From: Pseudomonas sp. UMAB-08 | Lineage (GTDB): Bacteria > Pseudomonadota > Gammaproteobacteria > Pseudomonadales > Pseudomonadaceae | DNA length: 64,000 nucleotides | NCBI RefSeq assembly: GCF_900095225.1 | Contig: NZ_LT607418.1 | Location: 74,775 to 138,774, forward strand | Reading direction: 5' to 3' | Part shown: one piece after another, positions 50,757-60,712 of the stretch | How positions within the stretch are numbered: position 1 is the stretch's first letter | Layout of the letters: the number at the start of each line of letters is the position of its first letter | The notes under the pieces: model-generated | Databases searched by the model: none | What the model was told of the DNA's origin: nothing | Seen by the model: only the letters and a program-made list of their open reading frames with translations | Made by a program: the position numbers and the translations under genes

Positions 50757-51611
50757 ATGTCGATTGCCCAACGGGTTTTCCACGGCAGGTTTGGCCGGGT
50801 CGCCTTGCTGAATATGGATCGTTCGCTGGTCACCCATACCCATTCCGAATGCCATGTACTGGTCAAAGTGTCCGGCGAGGACACTTACTTTAATGTCAAC
50901 GGTCGGCGGGTTCCGCTTAGCGATCGTACGGCGGTGCTCGTCAACGCCTGGGAGCCGCATTTCTACGATCCGCAGCCGGGTGCCGGTGCCACCCTTATCC
51001 TCGCTCTCTACATAGAGCCCGCTTGGCTGGCCACTGCCCAGCAGTCGCTGGCGCTCAGCGGTCGGCCGGACTTTTTTGCCCAGCCGTGCATCGAGCTGTC
51101 GAGTCGTAATCGCACCTTGGCTGACATCCTGGTCGCCGAAGCGCATGGCTGCGGGATCGTGCCGAAAGAGCGCATGGAATTCATGCTGTTCGACTTCCTG
51201 ATCGCACTGATCGAGGACTTTTCCAGCTGGCGGCATTTGTCGCTACTGGGTGCGCCGAACTCAGCTGAGTTCCGGGACGCGCGCGTGCGCCGTGGCACCG
51301 CCTGGTTGCTTGAGCACCTCGATGATCCGAACCCGATCGACAATGCCGCGCGGGCTTGTGGTCTGTCGCGGGCGCACTTCTTTGCGCTGTTCAAGAAAGA
51401 TACCGGCATGACGCCGACCCTGTTGCTTAACGACGCTCGCATGCGCCGGGCTTTTGCCTGGCTTGAGCGTGAGCGCAGTGGAACGTTGGGCCTGTTATCG
51501 GAGAATCTCGGGTTCTCCGAGCAAGGTCATTTCACACGGTTCTTCCGTCAGCACATCGGAGCTTCACCCAGCCAATATCGGCGTGTAGTGGATTGTTATG
51601 CGACGGTTTGA
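50757..51611 (+). CDS. AraC family regulator of the molybdenum hydroxylase cluster
   Basis: A 284-residue AraC-type activator. I start at ATG 50757 with GGAGG seven bases upstream; the longer frame begins 18 codons earlier. An N-terminal cupin-like domain (THSECHVLVKVSGEDTYFNVNGR, about residues 20-110) precedes the two helix-turn-helix units (about 190-280, NAARACGLSRAHFFALFKKDTG and LLSENLGFSEQGHFTRFFRQHIG). It closes the cluster and is the best candidate to bind the duplicated elements at 40451 and 59094. Confidence 0.85.
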   Translation: MSIAQRVFHGRFGRVALLNMDRSLVTHTHSECHVLVKVSGEDTYFNVNGRRVPLSDRTAVLVNAWEPHFYDPQPGAGATLILALYIEPAWLATAQQSLALSGRPDFFAQPCIELSSRNRTLADILVAEAHGCGIVPKERMEFMLFDFLIALIEDFSSWRHLSLLGAPNSAEFRDARVRRGTAWLLEHLDDPNPIDNAARACGLSRAHFFALFKKDTGMTPTLLLNDARMRRAFAWLERERSGTLGLLSENLGFSEQGHFTRFFRQHIGASPSQYRRVVDCYATV

Positions 51612-51714
51612 ACCGAGAGGAGGGCGGGGGTATTGGGCAATACTCCCGTCAATGAAGTTAGTCTTTTATTTTGAAGCTGGCGGCTTTTATAGGCTGCGAA
51701 AATTGTAGGGTCTA

Positions 51715-52011
51715 TTAATTATCCAGAAAGTCATAAATCTCTTTCATGCGTTCTTCTCGCATCAACTCAAGTTCTTCCTTGGTTTCGGCTACCCACTGTA
51801 GGATGAAGTCCCAGCAATCGCATTCGTGAGCGTCCGCTTCTGCTTCTGCTTCAAATGCTTCTTTCAGAAATTTAAGGCGATATTCTTCTGGCGAGAGCCC
51901 GCAGTTTTCAGCGAGGCTGTAGTTCAGTTCGCTGAGTTCAAGTTGGATCCATAAGTTGGCGTCCAGGAATTTCTTCAGGGCGAGTTCGGCTCTAAGTTCT
52001 TTTGCGATCAT
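51715..52011 (-). CDS. Acidic 98-residue protein of unknown function
   Basis: A small, strongly acidic helical protein (EAFEAEAEADAHECDCWDF; C-terminal EELELMREERMKEIYDFLD) with AAGAGAG before the start. I do not recognise it. Acidic helical products beside an envelope protein of unknown type can be immunity proteins, but there is no adjacent toxin gene. Codon use is AT-richer than the catabolic genes to the left. Confidence 0.6.
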   Translation of the reverse strand: MIAKELRAELALKKFLDANLWIQLELSELNYSLAENCGLSPEEYRLKFLKEAFEAEAEADAHECDCWDFILQWVAETKEELELMREERMKEIYDFLDN

Positions 52012-52081
52012 GAATGCTCTCTTGTGGCATACAATAAGTAGCTGGTTGTTCGAAGTCGGCCCAGCGCTAAATCGGACTATG

Positions 52082-52834
52082 TCAATTTCCCGCCATCACC
52101 CATCCTCTAACGCCATGACTTTCACTCAACTCTTTCACGACTCGAGCCGCGTCCTGCTTTTGTTTATACGGGCCGATGACGACAAAGTTGTTTTCTTTAC
52201 GCGCTACCGGTAACTCCAGCTGCTTAATGGCTTTTGTGGTGCGATGACGGCTGGGTGTGTTCAACGCAATTTCGATCACCCACAGGCCGGATGAAGGCGT
52301 GGCTGAAGAGGCTTTTGCAGCGTGGGAAATGAAGCCGCCGCACGTCAAACACGGGCGTTCCTGGTTGATTAACGAGCCTGGCACGGTGCGAAAGACGTGC
52401 CATTGCGGATCAATGGTTTTTTTGCGGGCGAAGACTGCCAAGAGCAGGCCGGTAAAAGCAATCAGACCGCTTAGAATAATTGTCCATTTGTGTGCCTGTG
52501 TGGGCAATGAAGGCAGCGTAAGTTCTGGTGTTTCGTCCGGCTTTTCGACCAGAAACTGTACGGCGTCAGCCTCGGTTGAATCTGGTATGTTGGATCTGTT
52601 TTTCTCAAAGGGCACGAGCCCGCCGGAATGTTTTGTACTGAGCTCTGTCACAACTTTATTAGCGGTGTCATCGAGTAGTTTTTCGAACGTTGTCACTTTT
52701 TGTTGGATGTATGAATTGTCGACGTTATTTTGACAAATTGGTCCTGTGGACGTGTAGGTCCATAGCAGTGCTGATAGTTGCCAAAAAACGCCAGTTACCA
52801 GGAAGCCCAAGCCAAGCTTTCGCACAGCGGCCAT
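52082..52834 (-). CDS. Membrane protein with two helices and a SPOR-like C-terminus
   Basis: About 250 residues: membrane helix near residues 8-25 (LGFLVTGVFWQLSALLW), a periplasmic/extracytoplasmic segment to about 115, a second helix near 118-137 (WTIILSGLIAFTGLLLAVF), then a Cys pair (CLTCGGF) and an end (NNFVVIGPYKQKQDAARVVKEL) resembling the SPOR peptidoglycan-binding fold. Start is uncertain between ATG 52834 and TTG 52840. Together with the small acidic gene it forms an AT-rich pair of unknown role. Confidence 0.55.
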   Translation of the reverse strand: MAAVRKLGLGFLVTGVFWQLSALLWTYTSTGPICQNNVDNSYIQQKVTTFEKLLDDTANKVVTELSTKHSGGLVPFEKNRSNIPDSTEADAVQFLVEKPDETPELTLPSLPTQAHKWTIILSGLIAFTGLLLAVFARKKTIDPQWHVFRTVPGSLINQERPCLTCGGFISHAAKASSATPSSGLWVIEIALNTPSRHRTTKAIKQLELPVARKENNFVVIGPYKQKQDAARVVKELSESHGVRGWVMAGN

Positions 52835-53427
52835 CTCCAAATCAAGTGAATAGCTATTTGTCCCATTTATTTCTGATAAATAGGGTTCTATTGTTGATCC
52901 TGGGATGGTCTAAATTCTTGAGCGCGTCAGTGTGCCCAAGAGCCAAAACTAGTTGGCTGCTTTTTGTTATTTGAAAGAGCATCGGGCATGCACTTTATAG
53001 ACTGTTGGTTGACGAAAAAGGCTCAGGTGATCGAAGATTTACCATATCAGATGGATTGGTGGATGACCCCTTAAAACACTTGTATTTAAGCTGAATATCG
53101 TGGGCAAAGTGCATTACCCAAGATTCAAGCCATGCCTGCGCGCTCGGTATAAATGAAAGGATTGTTAGGAGGCCCTTTACGGTACGGACAGGCAGAAGCT
53201 GCTGAATCTTTGGTCACCCTTTCAAACGATGCCGGTGTCCTGAACTACACTTCAGGTGCCACTCCTACCCTGGAGAGTTCCTGGTGAACGCTCCGGATCT
53301 TGTGCTTGGTCCAGAAGAATTTGCGGAACTGAGCGCTTCAGACTGAAAGCTCTGCTCAACACGCCTGGCCGTGGACGCATTACCGGTCCTGATGTGGGAT
53401 GAGGGATGAGGGATGAGGGTCAATGCT
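52835..53427. other. AT-rich gap before the Kef pseudogene
   Basis: No gene with a ribosome-binding site was found. A tandem GGGATGA triplet (about 53396-53419) lies immediately before the Kef remnant. The composition changes from AT-rich to GC-rich near 53250, consistent with a junction. Confidence 0.4.
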
Positions 53428-55192
53428 ATGGCCGTTGAAGGCAATGCAGGACAATTATTTGCTGTCGTCACTTTGCTTGCCGCCGCCGTGGTGGTAGTGC
53501 CGCTGCTCAAACGCATCGGGCTCGGCCAGTGGTCGGTTACCTGGCGGCAGGGCTGATAATTGGCCCCTTCGGACTGCAACTGATCAATAACCCCCACACC
53601 ATCATTGAGGTGGCCGAGTTGGGTGTGGTGATGTTTCGGAGACGAAACCCTCGCACCTATGGTAGCTGCGCAGGCAGATCTTTGGCCTGGGCAGCCTGCA
53701 GGTGGTGGTCTGTGCTGTTCTGCTCACTTTTGTCGGCAGGGCCTTCGGTTTCCCTTGGCAGGTGTCATTTGTGAGCGCGGCGGGTTTTGTACTCACATCC
53801 ACGGCCATCGTTATGCAAGTCCTCTCGGAACGCGGTGATATCACCGAGCCGAGGGGGCAGCACATAGTGTCCATTATTCTGTTTGAAGACCTGTTGATAG
53901 CGCCTTTACTGGCAGTGGTGGCATTTCTGGCGCCCACTGAGTTGGTACATGAGCCCACGTCACCCCTTTGGCAACACATAGGTATCGCAGCCCTGTCCTT
54001 GGGCGCATTGGTGGCCATCGGATTGTGGCTGCTCAATCCCCTGTTTCGGGTATTGGCCCAAGCCAAAGCGCGCGAGGTCATGACTGCCGCTGCGCTGCTG
54101 GTTGTGTTGGGAGCAGCGCTGCTGATGGAACTCGGCGGCATTTCAATGGCGATGGGTGCTTTCGTTGCCGGTGTGCTGCTGTCGGAGTCCACATTCCGCC
54201 ACCAGTTGGAGGCCGAAATAGAGCCGTTTCGCGGCCTGCTGCTGGGGCTGTTTTTCCTCGGCGTCGGCATGACGTTAGATCTGCAAGTGATGGCCAGGAA
54301 TTGGATGCTTATCACCTCTGCTGTGCTGGCGCTGATGGTGGTCAAGGCGCTGTGTATTTATGGGGTCGCGCGCCTCGCGAAAAGCGGCCATGACGACGCG
54401 CTGGATCGCGCCGTGATTATGGCGCAGGGTGGTGAATTTGCTTTTGTGCTGTTTGCCGAAGCGCTCAAACTCCGGGTCATCAGTCCTGAAGTCAACGCCA
54501 ACATGACGGCTATTGTGGTGCTCTCCATGGCCATTACGCCGGTGACTTTATTGCTGTACAAACGGTTTGCTCGCGTACAGCCCGTTTCTATGGACGGTGT
54601 GGAAGCCGCACACAATCTGCACGGCAACGTACTCATCATCGGTTTTGGCCGTGTGGGTCAGATTGCCTGCCAGGCGCCGCTCGCCCAGGGAGCGAATCTT
54701 TCCATAATTGATATAAATCCGGAGGTCATCCGCGCCACGGAAGCCTATGGCTTCAAGGTCTATTACGGCGACGGCGCCCGCCATGAAATATTGCACGCAG
54801 CTGGCGCCCATCACGCCCGCGCCATCATTGTTTGTGTGGACGATAAAAAAGCCGCGACACGCATTGTCGAAAGTACGCGGCACTACTGCCCGCAAGTGAA
54901 ATTGCTGGTGCGCGCTTTTGACCGCGAACATGCGCTGGAACTGGTCAAACACGACGCCGACTATATCGTGCGTGAAACCTTTGAGTCGGCCCTGCTGCTC
55001 GGCCGTCAGGCGGTGGTGACTCTGGGGGCGTCGGAGCGCGAAGCCGACGCGGTGATCGACGAAGTGCGCAAACGTGATGCCGAACGTTTTGCCTTGGAAA
55101 CATCGGGCGGCCTGTTTGCCGGACGAGCACTGGTACTGGGGAACATCGAGCGCATTGATCCGCCAAACGAAGAAGCGCGGGATGCTCAGTGA
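53428..55192 (+). pseudogene. Kef-type glutathione-regulated K+/H+ antiporter, frameshifted and deleted
   Basis: The pieces together encode a KefB/KefC-like monovalent cation:proton antiporter with a TrkA-N domain (NLHGNVLIIGFGRVGQIAC near the middle of the last segment). Lesion 1: after LLKRIGLG near 53525 the frame shifts by one base, ending the first frame at QG; the continuation VGYLAAGLIIGPFGLQLIN is in the next frame. Lesion 2: after ELGVVMF (about 53636) roughly 15-20 expected codons are missing before RQIFGLGSLQVVV, and another frame change occurs. From 53702 the rest is open to 55192. A shortened product from an internal start would lack the first membrane helices. Confidence 0.8.
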
Positions 55193-55195
55193 GCA

Positions 55196-56104
55196 TCAAT
55201 CGCAGTCATTCGGTTCACGGCGCTCCAGCGCAGAAAACTGACCACTCAACCACGTATAAAGCTGAGAAACCGCAGGGCTGATCTGCTTGCGATGCGGGCA
55301 CACCAGACTCAACGGCGAAGCTTCGCCAGGATAATCCGGTAGCAGCACAAGCAGGCGCTCAGCGGCGATATCGGCACTGACATCCAGCCAGGATTTGTAG
55401 GCGATACCTTCACCGTCCAACGACCAGCGTCGCACGACATCGGCGTCATCGCTGAACAGTGGCCCCGAAACCTGCACGGTTTGCCCGCCCAGGTTCCACT
55501 TGTCGTAGACCCGGCCATTTTGCAGATAGAGCAGGCAGTGATGCTTGCTCAAGTCATCCGGCGTTTGGGGAGAACCGCAGCGTTGCACATACTCCGGCGA
55601 GGCAACCAGCACCCGCTGGTTCCACGGTGCAAGCGGCAGTGCCACGTAGTTGGCGTCTTCATTCGGACCGTATCGAATCGCCACGTCCACCGGGTCGCGA
55701 AAAAGATTGGCCATCTGGTCCGACAGGAAAAAACGCAACGTCAATTGCGGATGCTGACGGCGGAACAGCGTCAGCCACGGCAGCAGTATGTTGCGCCCCA
55801 GATCGGACGGCGCTGTCACTTGCAGTACGCCCTGCAGCGTGGCGTTCTCACCACGCATGTTTTCCCTGCCTTGCTTCAGGGTCTCAAGTACTGAGTGGGC
55901 GGTGGGCAGATATTGCTCGCCCTCGGCAGTCAATCGCAGGCTGCGAGTGGTGCGGGCGAACAGGCGTACGTCCAGCTCGCGCTCCAGACGTTTGATGGCA
56001 GCGGCGACCTGACCAGGCAATTGATCAGCCTCCAGCGCCGCTGCGGTGAAACTGCCCAGCGCGGCGCTGCGGATGAATAAACCAAGATCATCGATGCGGA
56101 TCAT
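55196..56104 (-). CDS. LysR-type regulator of the adjacent oxidoreductase
   Basis: A 302-residue LysR regulator from the ATG at 56104 (GGAGTG upstream). The helix-turn-helix is at residues 1-60 (LGLFIRSAALGSFTAAALEADQLPGQVAAAIKRLERELDVRLFAR), and the effector domain follows (about 90-295). It belongs to the CrgA/AaeR-like group that often controls a divergent quinone oxidoreductase, as here. The longest frame extends 105 codons upstream but overlaps the neighbouring promoter and is rejected. Confidence 0.85.
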   Translation of the reverse strand: MIRIDDLGLFIRSAALGSFTAAALEADQLPGQVAAAIKRLERELDVRLFARTTRSLRLTAEGEQYLPTAHSVLETLKQGRENMRGENATLQGVLQVTAPSDLGRNILLPWLTLFRRQHPQLTLRFFLSDQMANLFRDPVDVAIRYGPNEDANYVALPLAPWNQRVLVASPEYVQRCGSPQTPDDLSKHHCLLYLQNGRVYDKWNLGGQTVQVSGPLFSDDADVVRRWSLDGEGIAYKSWLDVSADIAAERLLVLLPDYPGEASPLSLVCPHRKQISPAVSQLYTWLSGQFSALERREPNDCD

Positions 56105-56213
56105 TTTCACTCCTGCAATGAAAGTGTTGGCGCATTCTGCTTGTTTTTCTTTGTACTTGGGAAGTCGAAGATGGCTGCGAACGAGTGCATCACCCTTCAG
56201 ACAGCGAGTGTCC

Positions 56214-57221
56214 ATGAAAGCCATCACCTTTACCGAACATGCTTTGCCCATCGACAATCCACACGCATTGATCGACATCAGCCTCCCGGTGCCTACGCCT
56301 GGTCCACGGGATCTGCTGGTCGAAGTTCGCGCGGTGTCAGTGAATCCCGTCGATACCAAGGTGCGCGCCGGAACTTTCACAAAAGAACCGAAAATCCTCG
56401 GCTGGGATGCCACAGGCATTGTCCGCGAGATCGGCTCTGAAGTGACGCTGTTTCAGCCGGGCGATGAAGTGTTCTATGCCGGCTCGATTGCCCGCACCGG
56501 CAGTTACAGCGAATTCCATCTGGTCGATGAGCGGATCGTCGGGCACAAGCCTCGGTCATTGAGTGCCGCCGATGCGGCAGCGTTGCCGTTGACCTCGATC
56601 ACTGCATGGGAATTGTTGTTTGACCGGCTCGGTGTCGTCGAGGGTTCGGGGGAGGGCAAGTACCTGTTGATCACCGGAGCGGCTGGGGGCGTCGGTTCGA
56701 TGCTGGTGCAACTGGCCCGACAGTTGACCCGCCTTACCGTCATCGGAACTGCCTCACGCCAGGAAACCGCTGATTGGGTGCGGCAGTTGGGCGCGCATCA
56801 CGTGATTGATCATAGCCAGCCACTGCTCGCACAGTTGCAAGCGCTCGGCGTGCCGGAGATCGACTATGTCGCCAGCCTGACTCACACCGAACAGCACTTT
56901 GCACAACTGATCGACGTTCTCAAGCCGCAAGGGCGTCTGGGTGTGATTGACGATCCCGACAGCCTCGACGTGATGCCGCTCAAGCGCAAGTCGCTGTCGT
57001 TGCATTGGGAGCTGATGTTCACCCGCTCGCTGTACGAAACCCCGGACATGATCAACCAGCATCACCTGCTCAATCGGGTCAGCGCTCTGATTGACCAAGG
57101 TGTTCTGCAAACCACTGTGGGCGAGCACTTCGGTGCGATCAATGCGGCAAACATGCGTCGTGCCCATGCGCTAGTCGAGAGCGGCAAGGCCCGGGGCAAG
57201 ATCGTTCTCGAAGGTTTCTGA
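56214..57221 (+). CDS. Zinc-type alcohol dehydrogenase / quinone oxidoreductase family protein
   Basis: A 335-residue medium-chain dehydrogenase/reductase. It starts at ATG 56214 (MKAITFTEHALP). The NADPH loop is LLITGAAGGVGSMLVQLARQL near residues 145-165. Classical zinc-ligand Cys residues are absent, which favours a zinc-independent quinone reductase/enoyl reductase type. The divergent LysR gene is probably its regulator, and a small monooxygenase gene follows. Confidence 0.85.
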   Translation: MKAITFTEHALPIDNPHALIDISLPVPTPGPRDLLVEVRAVSVNPVDTKVRAGTFTKEPKILGWDATGIVREIGSEVTLFQPGDEVFYAGSIARTGSYSEFHLVDERIVGHKPRSLSAADAAALPLTSITAWELLFDRLGVVEGSGEGKYLLITGAAGGVGSMLVQLARQLTRLTVIGTASRQETADWVRQLGAHHVIDHSQPLLAQLQALGVPEIDYVASLTHTEQHFAQLIDVLKPQGRLGVIDDPDSLDVMPLKRKSLSLHWELMFTRSLYETPDMINQHHLLNRVSALIDQGVLQTTVGEHFGAINAANMRRAHALVESGKARGKIVLEGF

Positions 57222-57304
57222 TTTCACTTCAGGCGGGTCGCTTGCGGGCCCGCTGAACCGCCTGCGGCATCACTTGCCATTTTTTTAATGTTGGAGCGTT
57301 GACG

Positions 57305-57613
57305 ATGAACTCGTCCAGTAACGTGTTGGTATCGATTGCCGTGCTCAAGGCCAAGGCAGGCAAAGAACTGGCATTGAAACAAGAACTGCTGGCGCTGGTA
57401 GAGCCGACCCGAGCAGAGCCGGGCAATCTCGATTATGTGTTGTTCAAGCTGCGCGACGAGCAGGACACGTTCTACATGCGCGAGGCTTTCAGGGATCAGA
57501 CGGCGCTGGATGCGCATTTTTCGATGCCTTACTTTCAGCGCTTTGCCGCCACGGCAGATGACCTGCTCGAAGAGCCGTTGCAACTGATATTCCTTGAGCA
57601 GGTATCGGCCTGA
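57305..57613 (+). CDS. Antibiotic-biosynthesis-monooxygenase (ABM) domain protein, putative quinol monooxygenase
   Basis: A 102-residue dimeric alpha+beta barrel (ABM fold, YgiN-like): VLVSIAVLKAKAGKELALKQEL and EPGNLDYVLFKLRDEQDTFYMREAFRD segments. GGAG lies before the ATG at 57305. Proteins of this kind act on quinols without cofactors and often pair with a quinone oxidoreductase, encoded just upstream. Confidence 0.8.
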   Translation: MNSSSNVLVSIAVLKAKAGKELALKQELLALVEPTRAEPGNLDYVLFKLRDEQDTFYMREAFRDQTALDAHFSMPYFQRFAATADDLLEEPLQLIFLEQVSA

Positions 57614-57667
57614 TGATTCAACCAGTTGCACCGCACCACCTCGGCCGGCGTGGAGGCGGCCGGCGGA

Positions 57668-58657
57668 TCAATTCGCTTCAGGACGCGGCTGTACTCCGAA
57701 TTGCGGAACGATGTGAGTCCCCAGCTCCTCAATGACTTGCGCAGCAGGGCGCTTTCCGTATTTGAGATTCAGGATAACGTGGTCCACTCCGATTTCCTCA
57801 AGCGACTCCAGCAAAAACCGGAGTTGGTAGTGTCCAAGTTTGAACCCCAAATGAATGCGAGTGGGCGGCGTGGACGGGTTCTCATCGAGGTCGATGTAAA
57901 GCGACTGAGTGAAGGGCTTATAGACTGAACCACATTGCTTCATGACCTCCAGCCGCCAATCTTCCACGATCAGTCGCTGCATGTTCGGTGGGCGTGGATA
58001 GTTGATTCATCCGACGCTTTCGCGCGCGATCCAATCCAGTGACTGGCGGCTATTGCCGGTCACGAACATTGGAATGACTTGGGTTGTGGGTTTCGGAATG
58101 AGGTCTGCACCCTGCATCTCACCACCGCTCCAGCGAATGGGCTCAAAGCTGGTGCTGTGGGCTTGGCGAATCACTTCGTAGTGCTCTCGAAAGATGTCTC
58201 CGCGCCTTTCGGGATCGACGCCAAAAGCCGAAAACTCCACTGGGCGATCGCCGGAAGCTACACCCAGAATCAAGCGACCTGCGCTCAACTGATCGACGCT
58301 GGCTGATGCCTTGGCCGTGTGCAGAGGATGGTGTAACGGGATGGCAATGGATGCGGTGCCAAGCGCTATCTCCGACGTATGAGCGGCCATATAGCCCAGG
58401 TAAACCCAGGGGTCGAAGACTTGGCCGACATCACCGAAATTAGGGTCCCGAAGAGGCACATCGCGAAACCAGAGCGCGCAGAAGCCCAGCGCCTCTGCTC
58501 GTTTGGCCAATGCGACCTGGTTGAGCATGTTCGGCATGTCCCCATCGAAGGCCTCCAAAGGAAAGAACAATCCCAGGCTCAAATGACCCGGAGTGAAGGT
58601 TCGGCTGAACCCTCGATGCTCCTGATAAGGAATCGTGCTCGGCCGATACATACTCAT
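57668..58657 (-). pseudogene. Luciferase-like (LLM class) monooxygenase interrupted by one in-frame TGA
   Basis: The frame from ATG 58657 (GAGGAAG upstream) gives an LLM-class flavin oxidoreductase: TIM-barrel segments LSLGLFFPLEAFDGDMPNML, RAEALGFCALWFRDVP, SEIALGTASIAIPLHHP and SAGRLILGVASGDRP. It stops at TGA 58007-58009 after DWIARESVG, yet the same frame continues INYPRPP...QRLIVEDWRLEV to 57668 as expected for the family. Homologues usually have Trp here (GWINYPRP), so TGG has become TGA. The C-terminal third is lost unless the stop is read through. Confidence 0.8.
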
Positions 58658-59093
58658 CTTCCTCAATGGGAGAACGTGAACAGCGCCCCTGTTTCCAGAG
58701 GTGCTGCGGCATCGGTCGCCTGGGAACGACAGGTGGGGTAGTGGGTGCAATCTTTGCCCGTTGCGCCGTACATGCTGGTCGGGTCGACCGGAGTGAGGGG
58801 CCAGTTACTGGCGATACGCGCGGGCAGGTCCGGATTGGCATTGAGCGGACGGTCAAAATAAATCAGATCGTTCCAACCCGATACATCGCCTGAGCAAAAG
58901 CACGGGGACCATCCAACAAGCGTAGGCGGCATTGCGGGGAACCGCCATGTTCGTCGTCCGTCTCGGTACCTGTCGCAGATGATTACACCGCAGTCTGGGC
59001 CTTGGGCGTCGTGATCGGCGCGCCGCGGGTTGCTATTTAGGACAGTCGTCAGGTCAGCCCGCTGAGCCTTTAGATACTCGGGCGACAATTGTG
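58658..59093. other. Gap between the LLM pseudogene and duplicated element B
   Basis: I see no supportable gene. The only open frames are short and lack ribosome-binding sites. Confidence 0.4.
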
Positions 59094-59227
59094 TCCGGCC
59101 CCAGTCCTGAAATTCGGACGATAAGATAAATTTTCAGACCCCAACGCAGAACTCCATTTCCCCAGGCAAGGCACTCCCTGCGCCTTTCTCACACAATCGG
59201 CTCTAACGCTATCGCGCTGCATAACAG
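59094..59227. repeat. 134-bp upstream element B, copy of the element before the molybdenum hydroxylase operon
   Basis: It aligns without gaps with 40451-40584. The right half is best conserved (AATTTTCAGACCCCA, and CGGCTCTAACGCTATCGCGC), while the left palindrome is degenerate (TCCGGCCCCAGT). It ends 178 bp before the porin start. Confidence 0.75.
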
Positions 59228-59404
59228 AAACAGGTGCGATGAGCGACTTTGGAACTTGCATTAACAATATTAACTTGATGCAGGAGGGGCTAGGTATCGT
59301 CGATTTCTCGTGTTTAGCATGATGTTACGAATAATAAAAACGCGCACCTGGAAAATTTTGCGTTGCTTCTATTACTTCAAAATAACAAATGGAGCGCTAT
59401 ATAA

Positions 59405-60712
59405 ATGAGTGGAAAAACAATAACTGCAAGTTCGGTATTTCTTAGTATCACCCTGAGTGCCCAGGTGCATGCTGACTTCCTGAGTGATAGCAAAGCCACC
59501 TTGGGAATGAGAAACTTCTACTTCAATAACGACAACCGCGATGGCGTTGCCGCACCTTCCAAAACCGAAGAATGGGCGCAGGGTTTCATGCTGGACTTCA
59601 AATCGGGCTATACCGATGGAATGGTTGGCTTTGGTGTCAATGGCCTGGGGTTGCTGGGGGTTAACCTAGACAGCGGCAAAGGACGGCATGTCGGTAGCAG
59701 CATGATGCCTTCTGACAGTGACAACCGTGCCGTCGACGAGTGGAGCCGGCTGGGGCTGACCGTAAAAGTCAAAATGTCGAAAACTGAACTTCGCTACGGC
59801 ACTTTGATTCCCAAACTCCCAATTCTGGTCGCCAACGATGGGCGCGTGCTTCCACAAACCTTCGAGGGCGGTCAAATCACCTCGAGCGAGTTCAAGGGGC
59901 TGACCTTGACTGGAGGTCGGATCGAACATGCAACAGGACGTGGTTCGAGCGATCAGACGGGGTTGGCCGTTGCCGGTGGTACGCGGGAAAGCAATCAGTT
60001 TGACTTCGCCGGGGGCGATTGGAACATCACCAAGGATCTGACAACTCAGTATTACTACGCCAGCCTTGATAACTACTATACGCAGCATTTTTTGGGATTA
60101 ATTCACACCCTTGCCCTCTCCGACAATCAGTCCCTCAAAACCGACCTGCGCTACTTCAAAACTGACTCGTCTGGTGCCAATAGCTCCGGTACGTCAGGCT
60201 ACAGAATTAGTGGCTACACCAAAGACGGTAGTGGAGAGATCGACAACCGCACCTGGAGTGCCGCGTTGATTTATACACTGGGTGGCCACGCGATTACTGC
60301 GGGGTACCAAAGTGTGTCGGATGGCAGCAACTTCACTCAACTCAGTCAGGGTAGCCTGACAGACAAGGGCGCCGGTGGAGCAAGCCTGTACCTGTATACA
60401 GACCGCCTTATCCAAACTTTCACCCGCGCAGGCGAGCGCACAGCTTTCGGTCAGTATGCTTACGACTTCGCCGCTCTGGGTGTCCCTGGCCTGAAAGGCT
60501 CTGTCATGTACCTCTCCGGTGATAATATTAAAACTACGTCAGGCAACAACCAAAAGGAATGGGAAAGAGACATTAGTCTGGACTACGTCCTTCAATCCGG
60601 AGCGCTCAAAGGCGTCGGGTTCGGCTGGCGTAACGGCAAATCCAACAGCGAAGCATCTCGTAACGTAGATCAGAATCGTGTTTTTGTGAGTTATAGCATT
60701 CCGCTTCTCTAG
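59405..60712 (+). CDS. OprD family outer-membrane porin
   Basis: A 435-residue substrate-specific porin of the OprD/OpdK group. A signal peptide ends near VHADF (residue 24), and OprD landmarks include ATLGMRNFYFNND, EEWAQGFMLDFKSGYTDG, GTLIPKLPILVANDGRVLPQTFEG and the C-terminal RNVDQNRVFVSYSIPLL with aromatic-rich strands. GGAG precedes the start. The duplicated 134-bp control element upstream ties it to the molybdenum hydroxylase cluster, so it is probably the uptake porin for the same acid (perhaps furoate). Confidence 0.88.
   Translation: MSGKTITASSVFLSITLSAQVHADFLSDSKATLGMRNFYFNNDNRDGVAAPSKTEEWAQGFMLDFKSGYTDGMVGFGVNGLGLLGVNLDSGKGRHVGSSMMPSDSDNRAVDEWSRLGLTVKVKMSKTELRYGTLIPKLPILVANDGRVLPQTFEGGQITSSEFKGLTLTGGRIEHATGRGSSDQTGLAVAGGTRESNQFDFAGGDWNITKDLTTQYYYASLDNYYTQHFLGLIHTLALSDNQSLKTDLRYFKTDSSGANSSGTSGYRISGYTKDGSGEIDNRTWSAALIYTLGGHAITAGYQSVSDGSNFTQLSQGSLTDKGAGGASLYLYTDRLIQTFTRAGERTAFGQYAYDFAALGVPGLKGSVMYLSGDNIKTTSGNNQKEWERDISLDYVLQSGALKGVGFGWRNGKSNSEASRNVDQNRVFVSYSIPLL

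Noticed and set aside
58007..58009. TGA in the LLM monooxygenase as selenocysteine
   Set aside because: Relatives have Trp at this position and no SECIS-like hairpin with a GGTC loop follows; a nonsense mutation is simpler.
59290..59300. TAGGTATC before the porin as LysR site
   Set aside because: Eight-base match without the inverted arm; expected by chance in 64 kb.
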